Below, in pieces: positions 1 through 8,835 of a stretch of DNA of 22,609 nucleotides. Position numbers and translations under genes: made by a program. The stretch comes from J088 sp003695505 [NCBI: Candidatus Dadabacteria bacterium] (GTDB taxonomy: Bacteria; J088): NCBI GenBank assembly GCA_003695505.1, contig RFIY01000213.1, positions 1 to 22,609 on the forward strand. The letters are read 5' to 3'. Position 1 is the first letter of the stretch. Each line of letters opens with the position of its first letter. The notes below the pieces were generated by a model. That model saw nothing but the letters and a program-made list of their open reading frames with translations, made no database searches and was not told the DNA's origin.

Positions 1-1
1 C

Positions 2-940
2 ATGGTCCTGACAACCTATGGCCGCTCCAGTGGCTTCTGCATCGACCCGATCGAAAAGAAACCGCTGAATCACTGGTATCCGGGCACGCCCGTGCTGTCG
101 TTTGGCACGGCCGGCTGCAACCTGGGCTGCAAGTTCTGCCAGAACTGGGACATCAGCAAGGCGAAGGAGTTCGACCGTCTCGGCGTGGAAGCCTCGCCCG
201 AGACGATCGCTCGCGCCGCGCGGGCAACCGGTTGCGAACATATCGCATTCACCTACAACGATCCGGTCATCTTTGCCGAGTATGCGATCGACACAGCGGT
301 GGCCTGCCACGAGCTGGGCATCAACACGGTCGCGGTGACCGCCGGCTACATCAGTCCGGGCGCACGTGAAGCATTCTTCGCCCACATCGACGCCGCCAAC
401 GTCGATCTGAAGGCCTTCGACGAGGACTTCTACTGGAAACTGTCCGGCGCCCATATGGGTCCCGTGCTCGATACGCTGCGTTACCTGAAACACGAGACTA
501 ACGTCTGGTTCGAGATCACGACGCTTGTCATTCCCGGCGGCAATGACGATCCGAGGGAACTGGAAGCGCAGTGCCGCTGGATCGCCGACGAACTCGGCCC
601 GGATGTGCCACTGCATTTTACGGCGTTTCATCCGGACTACAAGCTGAAGGACCGGCCACCGACACCACCCGAAACGTTGCAACTGGCCCGCCGGATCGCG
701 CTCGACCATGGCCTGCACTATGTGTACACCGGCAATGTGCACGACCCAGCCGGACAGACGACGTACTGTCCATCATGCCAGTCTCCCGTCATCGTGCGGG
801 ACTGGTATGAAATTCAGCAGTGGAACCTGCGCAGCGGCGCCTGCGGAAGCTGTGGCCACCCGATCGCCGGGCGCTTCCATGACAAACCCGGCAACTGGGG
901 CGCACGGCGGCTACCGATCGATCCGCGCGAATGGGCCTGA
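2..940 (+). CDS. amrS: AmmeMemoRadiSam system radical SAM enzyme, 5'-truncated by the window edge
   Basis: Radical SAM protein of the AmrS family, the group related to pyruvate formate-lyase activating enzymes and linked to AMMECR1 and Memo proteins. Its exact substrate is not established. The 4Fe-4S motif CNLGCKFC is visible (Cys39, Cys43, Cys46 counted from the first in-window Met), preceded by the family stretch GFCIDPIEKKPLNH. The C-terminus has two CxxC pairs (CPSC and CGSC) that look like a zinc ribbon, as is usual in this family. The 312 residues visible are shorter than the usual 340-390. Family members begin with a further Cys-containing segment, so the real start lies upstream and the in-window Met is internal. 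It ends at a TGA inside an inverted repeat shared with the converging DUF4404 gene. Identity is confident; the biological role is not. Confidence 0.9.
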   Translation: MVLTTYGRSSGFCIDPIEKKPLNHWYPGTPVLSFGTAGCNLGCKFCQNWDISKAKEFDRLGVEASPETIARAARATGCEHIAFTYNDPVIFAEYAIDTAVACHELGINTVAVTAGYISPGAREAFFAHIDAANVDLKAFDEDFYWKLSGAHMGPVLDTLRYLKHETNVWFEITTLVIPGGNDDPRELEAQCRWIADELGPDVPLHFTAFHPDYKLKDRPPTPPETLQLARRIALDHGLHYVYTGNVHDPAGQTTYCPSCQSPVIVRDWYEIQQWNLRSGACGSCGHPIAGRFHDKPGNWGARRLPIDPREWA

Positions 941-965
941 TCCGCGCCCCGTCCGTGCGGATCAG
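937..965. terminator. Hairpin shared by two convergent genes
   Basis: A perfect 9-bp inverted repeat (CTGATCCGC and GCGGATCAG) with an 11-nt loop. Its arms contain the TGA stop codons of amrS on the plus strand and of the DUF4404 gene on the minus strand. There is no T-run on either side, so it is not a canonical intrinsic terminator, but its placement suggests a bidirectional transcript end or 3'-end stabiliser. Confidence 0.45.
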
Positions 966-1222
966 ATACCGAGACTGTTGAGGAGGTCGGCGAGACGGCC
1001 CAGCAGCGCGACGAGCTGGGGGTGCTCCCCTTCGAATCGTTCGAGCGTTTCTTCGACGCGATCCACGAGCGTCTCATCTTCGCTGTCGTTCTCGAGACGT
1101 GATTCGATTTCAGCGGCCAGCGCCTGCAGTTCGTCGCGGGTGCTTTCGTCGAGCGGCGTCGGCTGCTCCAGCGCCTCGCGCAGCTCAGCCAGCAGGGATG
1201 TCAGATCTTTTTTGGGCGACAT
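962..1222 (-). CDS. DUF4404 family protein
   Basis: Small acidic protein of 86 residues that matches my recollection of DUF4404: an N-terminal leucine-rich amphipathic helix (SLLAELREALEQ), a helix with many Glu/Asp, and the conserved end ERFEGEHPQLVALLGRLAD...LLNSLGI. There is no signal peptide or membrane segment, so it is probably a soluble helical protein that oligomerises. No function is known for the family. A perfect TATAAT sits six bases before the ATG and no Shine-Dalgarno fits between them, so the mRNA may be leaderless. It converges on amrS, and its stop codon lies in the shared hairpin. Confidence 0.75.
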   Translation of the reverse strand: MSPKKDLTSLLAELREALEQPTPLDESTRDELQALAAEIESRLENDSEDETLVDRVEETLERFEGEHPQLVALLGRLADLLNSLGI

Positions 1223-1228
1223 GCCGAC

Positions 1229-1234
1229 ATTATA
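1229..1234 (-). promoter_or_regulatory. -10 box of the DUF4404 gene
   Basis: Perfect TATAAT read on the minus strand, six bases upstream of the ATG at 1222. Usual -10 to start-site spacing puts transcription initiation on the A of the start codon. No good -35 hexamer is visible at 16-18 bp, which lowers confidence. Confidence 0.45.
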
Positions 1235-1267
1235 ACCGCCGGCGCAGGCAACGAATCCGAAGTCCGA

Positions 1268-2494
1268 TCAGTCGTACATCTTGTATAACTCACGGGCGAT
1301 CGTCGACAACTGGATTTCGGAGACGCCAGCCCCGATTTCGAGCAGTTTCGCATCGCGTGCCAGCTTTTCGACCGGGTACTCCTTCATGTAACCGTTACCG
1401 CCGAAGATCATGATCGCGTCGCCGGCGACCTGCGTCGCGGCCTCGGAGGAATAGAGTTTGGCAGCACAGGCGAATTTCGCGTTCATCTTGCCTTCTTTCT
1501 CGAGCCAGGCGCTCTTGAGCACGAGATTGAAGACGTTTTCGCGGGCAATTTCCATGCGGGCGATCCGGTGCTGCACCGCCTGGAAGTCCGCGATCGGCTG
1601 CCCGAACTGGACACGCTGCTTCGCATACCTGACCGATTCCTCGAGGCAACGCTCGATGATGCCGAGCGCCATCGCGGGCGCGCCGGAGCGCTCGTGGCTG
1701 AGGTTCTGCTTGACATCGCGGTGCCCACCCCAGTCCTCTTTTTCACCGAGCAACGCATTGCGCGGCACGCGGCAGTCATCGAGGAACACTTCACCGGTTG
1801 GCGAGTCGCGCATACCCATCTTCTCCATCGGCTCGCCCGTACTCAATCCTTCCATGCCGCGTTCGAGGATGAACGCGACGATCGGATCACGATCGAGGCC
1901 CGTCCCGACGACACGGGCATAGAGCACGAACACGTCCGCATATGGCGCATTGGTGATGAACGTCTTGCTGCCATTGAGGATCCAGTCACCGCCATCGCGC
2001 CGCGCGGTCGTCTTCATCGAGCCGAAGGCGTCGGAACCCGCGCCCGGCTCCGTCAGCGCCCAGGCGCCGATCTTGTCGAAGGTCATCACATCGATCGCAT
2101 AACGTCGCAACTGCTCGGGTGTCCCCTTGCGCAACAGCGCGCCGCCGCAAAGCCCGACCGACGCGCCGAAGCTCAGCGCCAGTCCGGGCGCGTAACGGCA
2201 AAGCTCTTTCATCACGATCTGGGCCATCATCGGATCGATCCCGCCGCCACTGGCCGGGTCTCCGCCGCCAAGCAGCTCTCCCCCTCCGCCTTCGTTCTCG
2301 ACGCGCTCGATCATCTTCTCGATCTGGGCGCGGATCATCGGCCGGATGCCGAGCGCGTCGTAGAGCTTCCGGATCAGGTCATAGGGCGGCATCCTGTGCT
2401 CGTCGAGATCACGAACGACGGGCCGGATTTCTTTTTCGCAGAACTGCCGCAGCACCTGCTCAGCCATTTTCGCCTGGGGGGAGAATTCGAACAT
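1268..2494 (-). CDS. Acyl-CoA dehydrogenase
   Basis: FAD-dependent acyl-CoA dehydrogenase of 408 residues, normal for the family, catalysing alpha,beta-desaturation of acyl-CoA thioesters. Both family signatures are seen: the central ALTEPGAGSDAFGS followed by LNGSKTFITNAPYAD, and the C-terminal QVAGDAIMIFGGNGYMKEYP region. The catalytic base is probably Glu386 in LLEIGAGVSEIQ, equivalent to the usual YEIGAGTSE. RVQFGQPIADFQAVQ is also typical. The frame stays open upstream to 2671, but ATG 2494 is chosen because GGAGGT lies about 7 bases before it and the protein then begins at the usual MFEFSPQ-like N-terminus. The substrate chain cannot be told from the sequence. A palindrome overlaps the likely transcription start, suggesting repression by a TetR-type regulator. 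Confidence 0.93.
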   Translation of the reverse strand: MFEFSPQAKMAEQVLRQFCEKEIRPVVRDLDEHRMPPYDLIRKLYDALGIRPMIRAQIEKMIERVENEGGGGELLGGGDPASGGGIDPMMAQIVMKELCRYAPGLALSFGASVGLCGGALLRKGTPEQLRRYAIDVMTFDKIGAWALTEPGAGSDAFGSMKTTARRDGGDWILNGSKTFITNAPYADVFVLYARVVGTGLDRDPIVAFILERGMEGLSTGEPMEKMGMRDSPTGEVFLDDCRVPRNALLGEKEDWGGHRDVKQNLSHERSGAPAMALGIIERCLEESVRYAKQRVQFGQPIADFQAVQHRIARMEIARENVFNLVLKSAWLEKEGKMNAKFACAAKLYSSEAATQVAGDAIMIFGGNGYMKEYPVEKLARDAKLLEIGAGVSEIQLSTIARELYKMYD

Positions 2495-2515
2495 ATGCGT
2501 ACCTCCGCATAATAG

Positions 2516-2529
2516 TAAGTGCTCACTTA
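2516..2529. promoter_or_regulatory. Palindromic operator-like site at the acyl-CoA dehydrogenase promoter
   Basis: TAAGTG-CT-CACTTA is a perfect 6-bp inverted repeat with a 2-bp centre. It lies 21 bp upstream of the dehydrogenase ATG and just downstream of a TATACT -10 candidate at 2532-2537 (minus strand), so it covers the expected transcription start. The symmetry and size fit a TetR/AcrR-type operator. The cognate regulator is unknown, and the sequence differs from the operators of the tetR gene at 16809. Confidence 0.5.
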
Positions 2530-2531
2530 TG

Positions 2532-2537
2532 AGTATA
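2532..2537 (-). promoter_or_regulatory. -10 box of the acyl-CoA dehydrogenase gene
   Basis: TATACT on the minus strand matches five of six consensus positions. It is followed by the palindrome at 2516-2529 and then by GGAGGT and the ATG at 2494. No convincing -35 was found, so an activator or a weak -35 is possible. Confidence 0.4.
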
Positions 2538-2586
2538 GCGCGATCCTCCCTTCCGCGCGACAGATCGCGTTCGGGTATCACAATTG

Positions 2587-2616
2587 TTGTCCGGCACCAC
2601 GCTCCCTTGATATAGT
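2587..2616 (+). promoter_or_regulatory. Promoter of the lone receiver gene
   Basis: TTGTCC (2587-2592), an 18-bp spacer, then TATAGT (2611-2616). The ATG at 2625 follows after only eight bases, so the transcript would start at or within about two bases of the start codon. No strong Shine-Dalgarno is present. Confidence 0.4.
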
Positions 2617-2624
2617 GAGCCTGC

Positions 2625-3005
2625 ATGGAAGCCATCACGCATACGATTCTGATCGTCGACGACGACGCCATGTACCGCGAACTCGCGGCCAGGACGCTGC
2701 GTCGGCACCGCTATCGCGTCATCGAGGCCAACAACTGGGTCGAGGCCAATCGCGCACTGCGTGAACCCGTCGATCTGGTGCTGCTCGATCTGCACATGCG
2801 CTCGGTCGATGGCGACCAGATCGCGCCGGTGATTCGCAAACATCATCCCGACATCAGATTGTTACTGATCTCCGCCGACGATACCCATGTGCTGCAACGC
2901 CTCACTCGCGACGACACGTTCGACGGCTATGTATCCAAGAATGGTGGGCTGAAACTGCTCGTCGAATCGGTTCAGCAGGCGCTTACCCCCGGCAAAGCTG
3001 GTTGA
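2625..3005 (+). CDS. Single-domain response regulator (CheY-like receiver)
   Basis: Protein of 126 residues made of one receiver domain and no output domain. The acidic pocket is Asp12-14 (VDDD), the phospho-acceptor is Asp55 in LLDLHM, the switch Ser is in LLISADD, and the conserved Lys is Lys105 in YVSKNGG. It probably acts as a phosphate shuttle or by protein contact. Its 3' end overlaps the 3' end of the converging receiver gene by 23 bp. The hybrid kinase gene beyond that is the nearest candidate partner; this is inferred from location only. Start: ATG 2625, with a promoter-like element directly upstream and little or no leader. Confidence 0.85.
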   Translation: MEAITHTILIVDDDAMYRELAARTLRRHRYRVIEANNWVEANRALREPVDLVLLDLHMRSVDGDQIAPVIRKHHPDIRLLLISADDTHVLQRLTRDDTFDGYVSKNGGLKLLVESVQQALTPGKAG

Positions 3006-3347
3006 TCTGCGCCAGCAGCGCACCGAAATCGACCGGTTTCGTCGCGTAATCGTCACAGCCTGCCGCCAGACAGCGCTCGCGATCACCGGCGATCGCGTGC
3101 GCCGTCAGCGCGATGATCGGAATCGCGGCCGTCCGTGAATCGGCTTTGAGCCTTCGCGTCGCCTCCCATCCATCGACGACCGGCAGACTCATATCCATCA
3201 GCACCAGATCCGGTTGCAGCTCAACGGCACGCTCGATCGCGACCGCCCCATCCTCGGCCACCTCCACGACAAACCCTCGCTTGCGGAGCCGCCGCGACAG
3301 CATGTCGCGATTCATTTCGTTGTCTTCGACGAGCAGGATCACTTTGC

Positions 3348-3351
<4 letters not shown>
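2983..3351 (-). CDS. Single-domain response regulator, coupled to the hybrid kinase
   Basis: Receiver-only protein of 122 residues. It shows the acidic pair Glu9-Asp10 (LVEDN), phospho-acceptor Asp53 (LVLMDMSLP), the switch Thr in ALTAHA, and Lys105 in YATKPVD. The N-terminus MSKVILLVEDNEMNRDML is typical of receivers that serve hybrid kinases (often annotated DivK- or CheY-like). Its ATG overlaps the TGA of the kinase gene (ATGA, 3348-3351), so the two are probably translationally coupled and the protein is the likely terminal receiver of that kinase. No DNA-binding or enzymatic output domain is present. Confidence 0.87.
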
Positions 3352-5606
<2,255 letters not shown>

Positions 5607-5679
5607 CAGGTCGTTCCTTGCCAGGCAACAGGATTCCACTGGCAGGCTAACACCGCAGCCGGCGGTTTTCAATACGCGC

Positions 5680-6390
5680 TTACGAGGTCAGGATGCGGTA
5701 GGCTTCCTGAATTTCGACGAACTGCTCGTGCGCCTGCTTCTGAAATGCTTCGCCGAGATGTGCGAAGCGGTCCGGATGTTTTTCACGGACCAGACGACGG
5801 TACGCTCGCTGGATCTCTGCCTCGCTGGCCGGCTCCGTCAGTTCGAGTACGCCAAGCGCCCAGGCGCGGCCGCGCCCCTGCTCCCGCTGTTGTTGCCAGC
5901 TATTGAACGGCGCTCCGCCGAGTCCCCAGATACGGCCGACTTCTTCGATGACCGCGCGCTCCTCGGCGGATACGTTGCCGTCGGCGGCCGCGACCTCGAG
6001 CAGCAGGCGAAACAGAACCATTCGGTCGAGCGGACCGAGCTGGCGAGAAAGCTGGGCGGCCGTTCGCCGCCAGTCGCCCGGGTTGCGCGCCTCGGCCTTG
6101 AGCGCATCGCGCAACCACTCGACAGCCTCGCCGCGCAGACCGAGCGATTGTTCGAAGAACTGACGGACACGGCGCACCTCAGCTCGGTCGATCCGTCCAT
6201 CGGCTCGCGCGACCGCCATGGCAAGCGTCAGCATACCTTCGATGAGATCCTCGCGCAGGCGGGCCTGCCCTCGTTGCAGACTCTTGCGCTGCATCGAATC
6301 GTCGATCATCTTGCCGACGAGGTAGCCACCGATCGCCCCCCAGACCCGCCCGTAGACAAAGCCAAGGGCCGCCAGCACCCAGCGCATCAT
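5680..6390 (-). CDS. djlA: DjlA-like TerB/J-domain co-chaperone
   Basis: Protein of 236 residues with the DjlA layout: a short glycine-rich hydrophobic N-terminus (about 4-27, likely membrane anchor), an all-helical TerB-like domain (about 45-155, with the paired ARADGRID and AAADGNVS loops), and a C-terminal J domain (about 176-236) with His-Pro-Asp at 205-207. The J domain would stimulate the ATPase of DnaK at the inner membrane. It is a little shorter than E. coli DjlA (271 residues). It is the last gene of the overlapping operon, and its start overlaps the stop of the cyclophilin gene by 4 bp. The family is confident; strict orthology to djlA less so. Confidence 0.85.
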   Translation of the reverse strand: MMRWVLAALGFVYGRVWGAIGGYLVGKMIDDSMQRKSLQRGQARLREDLIEGMLTLAMAVARADGRIDRAEVRRVRQFFEQSLGLRGEAVEWLRDALKAEARNPGDWRRTAAQLSRQLGPLDRMVLFRLLLEVAAADGNVSAEERAVIEEVGRIWGLGGAPFNSWQQQREQGRGRAWALGVLELTEPASEAEIQRAYRRLVREKHPDRFAHLGEAFQKQAHEQFVEIQEAYRILTS

Positions 6391-7067
6391 TCCCCCAACT
6401 CCGGCGGTGGGACATCGGCGTGCCAGTCGCCGTCAATCCGCTCGGGCGGGATCAGTCTGGCAGACTGGATCCGATCGCCGATGCGGATCTGCTGTAACAC
6501 GCTCCAGCCACCGACAAGCTGGCCAAACACTGGTTCGGCGCCATCCAGGTGCGGCAGGCGGGCAAGACTGATCACAAATTGCGGACCGGCGCGACTGCCA
6601 TCGTGCGCAACCGCCAGCGCCAGCGCGCCGGCGGTATGGCGGCGGATCGTTCGTTCCGGCGGCAGCACTGGGTCGGTCGTACCAAATCCAAGCGTGGCGG
6701 CCTGCCGTTCGAGTACAGCCGGATCCGTGGCGGGCGGCTGCATGCGTGTGTCGGGATCGCCGCCCTGGATCACGAATGGTACGGGTTTGGTCACGACCCG
6801 GTGGAACCATGTGCCATCCCATACACCATCCTCGACCCAGGCACGCACCTGCGTGACGGTGTTTGGCGCTTCGTCCGGAAACAATCGAAAGATCAGGCGT
6901 CCGCGATCGGTGTCGAGTACAAGCAGCTCGCGTACCGCTCGATCATGCGCCTCGATTGACGCCTTTTCGTTCGCCAGGCGGGTCTCGACCTCTTCGGGGA
7001 CGACCTCACTGCAAGCGGAAACGAGACCCGCTACAGCGAGAAGCACCAGCCAGCGACACCCCCTCAC
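6387..7067 (-). CDS. Cyclophilin-type peptidyl-prolyl isomerase, lipoprotein
   Basis: Protein of 226 residues starting with GTG, which overlaps the rsmA stop (GTGA). The signal peptide ends in a lipobox (LVSAC, Cys19), predicting a lipid-anchored periplasmic or outer-membrane protein. The cyclophilin fold follows from about residue 45: LDTDRGRLIFRLFPDEAPNTV, then TWFHRVV with the catalytic-type Arg, FVIQGGDPDT, and PQFVISLARLPHLDGAEPVFGQLVGG. Some core positions are less canonical than in PpiA (FVISLARLPHLDG in place of FFI..), so isomerase activity is likely but unproven. The role would be folding of exported proteins, in keeping with the envelope genes pal and cpoB in the same operon. Confidence 0.88.
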   Translation of the reverse strand: MRGCRWLVLLAVAGLVSACSEVVPEEVETRLANEKASIEAHDRAVRELLVLDTDRGRLIFRLFPDEAPNTVTQVRAWVEDGVWDGTWFHRVVTKPVPFVIQGGDPDTRMQPPATDPAVLERQAATLGFGTTDPVLPPERTIRRHTAGALALAVAHDGSRAGPQFVISLARLPHLDGAEPVFGQLVGGWSVLQQIRIGDRIQSARLIPPERIDGDWHADVPPPELGE

Positions 7068-7837
7068 GCCGCGCGACTCCGATGAAACAGTACACGGAAC
7101 TGTTCTGGCGACAGATGATCGGGACGGGCATCTTCACGCAAGCCACACTCGCGGAACCAGGCCTGAACTTCGCCGCGCGAGCGCCCCACGGCGTTGGCCA
7201 GCGCTCGATCAAGCCGTGCCCGGCGCCGTTGAAACAGTTGCAGCAGCAGACGCCAGGCGGGATCCAGATCCTCGGGCGGCGCCGCATCCTCGCGCACATC
7301 GAACCGCAAGACGCGCGATTGCACTTTTGGCGGCGGCGAAAACGCTCCGGGCGGCACGTCGAGTACGGTCCGAACCCGATAGACCAGCGCCGCCAGCACG
7401 CCGAGTGGCCCGCCCAGGCGAGACCCTGCTTCCGAAAAACGCTGCGCGACCTCACGCTGAAACATCAGCACCATCACCGGGAACCGGGGCCAGCGCGACA
7501 GCAGCACACGGACGATCGCCGTGGCGGCATTGTAGGGCAGGTTACTGACGACGGTAAATTGGCGGTCCGGCAATGCGTCCAGCCAGGCGGGATCGGCAGC
7601 ATCCGCTTCCAGCGTTTCGATACCACGAGCGCGCCACTGGGTCGCCAGATCCGCGTCTTTTTCGACAAGCACGAGCGGGCGCTGTTGCTCGCGCAGGCGC
7701 TCGGTCAGCGCACCGCGGCCCGGCCCGATTTCGAGGATCGGTTCCGGCTGAGCAGGCACCGCCCCGAGAATCTGCTCGATCACGCCGCCATCGACCAGAA
7801 AATGCTGACCGAGTGACTTCTTCGCACGGGCTACCAT
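7064..7837 (-). CDS. rsmA: 16S rRNA (adenine1518/1519-N6) dimethyltransferase
   Basis: RsmA/KsgA dimethylates two adjacent adenines in the 3'-terminal hairpin of 16S rRNA during late 30S assembly, using SAM. Family signatures visible: KKSLGQHFLVD at the N-terminus, SAM-binding motif ILEIGPGRGALTERL (about 34-48), acidic VLVEKDADLA, and the catalytic NLPY at 99-102. The length of 257 residues is normal. ATG 7837 is chosen over an upstream in-frame start because GGGAGG lies about 7 bases before it and translation then begins right at the conserved N-terminus. It overlaps the end of tsaD by 7 bp and the start of the cyclophilin gene by 4 bp. In many proteobacteria rsmA is near pdxA, apaG or surA. 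Here it sits with tsaD instead. Confidence 0.96.
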   Translation of the reverse strand: MVARAKKSLGQHFLVDGGVIEQILGAVPAQPEPILEIGPGRGALTERLREQQRPLVLVEKDADLATQWRARGIETLEADAADPAWLDALPDRQFTVVSNLPYNAATAIVRVLLSRWPRFPVMVLMFQREVAQRFSEAGSRLGGPLGVLAALVYRVRTVLDVPPGAFSPPPKVQSRVLRFDVREDAAPPEDLDPAWRLLLQLFQRRRARLDRALANAVGRSRGEVQAWFRECGLREDARPDHLSPEQFRVLFHRSRAA

Positions 7838-8835
7838 GTGCCGACCTCCCAGCGACTGCGCGGCTGACAATCGAGCGGATCGGGACCGCGATGGTGCCAG
7901 CAGGCCATCGCGGCCCGCGCAATCATGACCGCGTTGTCGGTACATAATCGCGGCGATGGTGCGCCGAGACGCAGATCGCAGGCGGCCGCAACTTCGGCGA
8001 GTGCCTGGCGGATTGCGCGGTTACGCGCCACACCTCCAACCACCCAGACGGTCTCGATGTCCGGGTGTTCGCGCGCGGCCTGCCCGATCACGCCGGCCAG
8101 CAGTTCAGCGACGGTGCGCTGAAACGCCGCGGCGATATCGGCCTGCCGCTCCCTGTCGCCGGCGCTACCAGCTTCGAGTTCGCGACGGACAGCCGTCTTG
8201 AGACCGCTGAGACTGACGGCCTGCGGATCGCGCGGCCGGGGAATCGGGAACGCCCAGGCATCCGCGTTGCCCTCGGTGGCGAGGCGCTCGATCTCGGGCC
8301 CACCTGGATAAGGCAGACCGATCATTTTTGCAATTTTGTCGAACGCCTCACCGACCGCGTCATCTGCCGTTCGCCGCAGCAACCGGATATCGACGTCGCT
8401 GTCGAGACGGTACAGCGCTGTATGCCCGCCGGTCACGAGCAGTACCAGGGTGGGAAACTGCATCGGCTGTTCGAGATCGGGGCTGAGCAGATGGCCATGC
8501 AGATGGTTGACACCGATGAACGGCTTGCCGGACCCAAGCGCGAGTCCCTGCGCGACGTTCATCCCGACCAGCAAGGCGCCAAGCAGACCCGGCCCACGTG
8601 TCGCCGCAACGAGATCGATGTCCGCCAGCCCAAAGCCCGATGCTGCCAGCGCCTGATCCAGCAGCCCGGCGATACGCTCGGCGTGGGCGCGCGATGCGAT
8701 TTCGGGCACGATACCACCGTAGGGGCGATGCAACGCCACCTGACTGAACAATACATCCGCATGTACGGTGCGTGGCGCCTCGACGATGGCCACTGCCGTT
8801 TCGTCACAACTCGACTCGATCGCCAGCACGCGCAT
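7831..8835 (-). CDS. tsaD: tRNA N6-adenosine threonylcarbamoyltransferase
   Basis: TsaD (formerly Gcp/YgjD) transfers the threonylcarbamoyl group to A37 of ANN-decoding tRNAs, working with TsaB, TsaC and TsaE, none of which is in the window. It has 334 residues, the normal size. The ASKHA-fold landmarks are clear: N-terminal LAIESSCDETAVAI, YGGIVPEIASRAHAERI, the metal-binding histidines in VNHLHGHLLS, the phosphate loop LLVTGGHTALY, DDAVGEAFDKIAKMIGLPYPGGP, and VVGGVARNRAIR near the C-terminus. Its ATG overlaps the stop of the aminotransferase gene by one base (TGATG), implying translational coupling. It is an essential or near-essential gene inside the operon. Confidence 0.97.
   Translation of the reverse strand: MRVLAIESSCDETAVAIVEAPRTVHADVLFSQVALHRPYGGIVPEIASRAHAERIAGLLDQALAASGFGLADIDLVAATRGPGLLGALLVGMNVAQGLALGSGKPFIGVNHLHGHLLSPDLEQPMQFPTLVLLVTGGHTALYRLDSDVDIRLLRRTADDAVGEAFDKIAKMIGLPYPGGPEIERLATEGNADAWAFPIPRPRDPQAVSLSGLKTAVRRELEAGSAGDRERQADIAAAFQRTVAELLAGVIGQAAREHPDIETVWVVGGVARNRAIRQALAEVAAACDLRLGAPSPRLCTDNAVMIARAAMACWHHRGPDPLDCQPRSRWEVGTW

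Noticed and set aside
5607-5650. Stem that might hide the ribosome site of the hybrid kinase gene
   Set aside because: On the transcribed strand only TGCCAG/CTGGCA pairs (6 bp, 14-nt loop), and the Shine-Dalgarno lies next to the stem rather than in it.
5652-5666. Hairpin ACCGC-N5-GCGGT downstream of the djlA-like gene
   Set aside because: The stem is only 5 bp, and on the transcribed minus strand no T-run follows it; the TTTT is on the untranscribed side.
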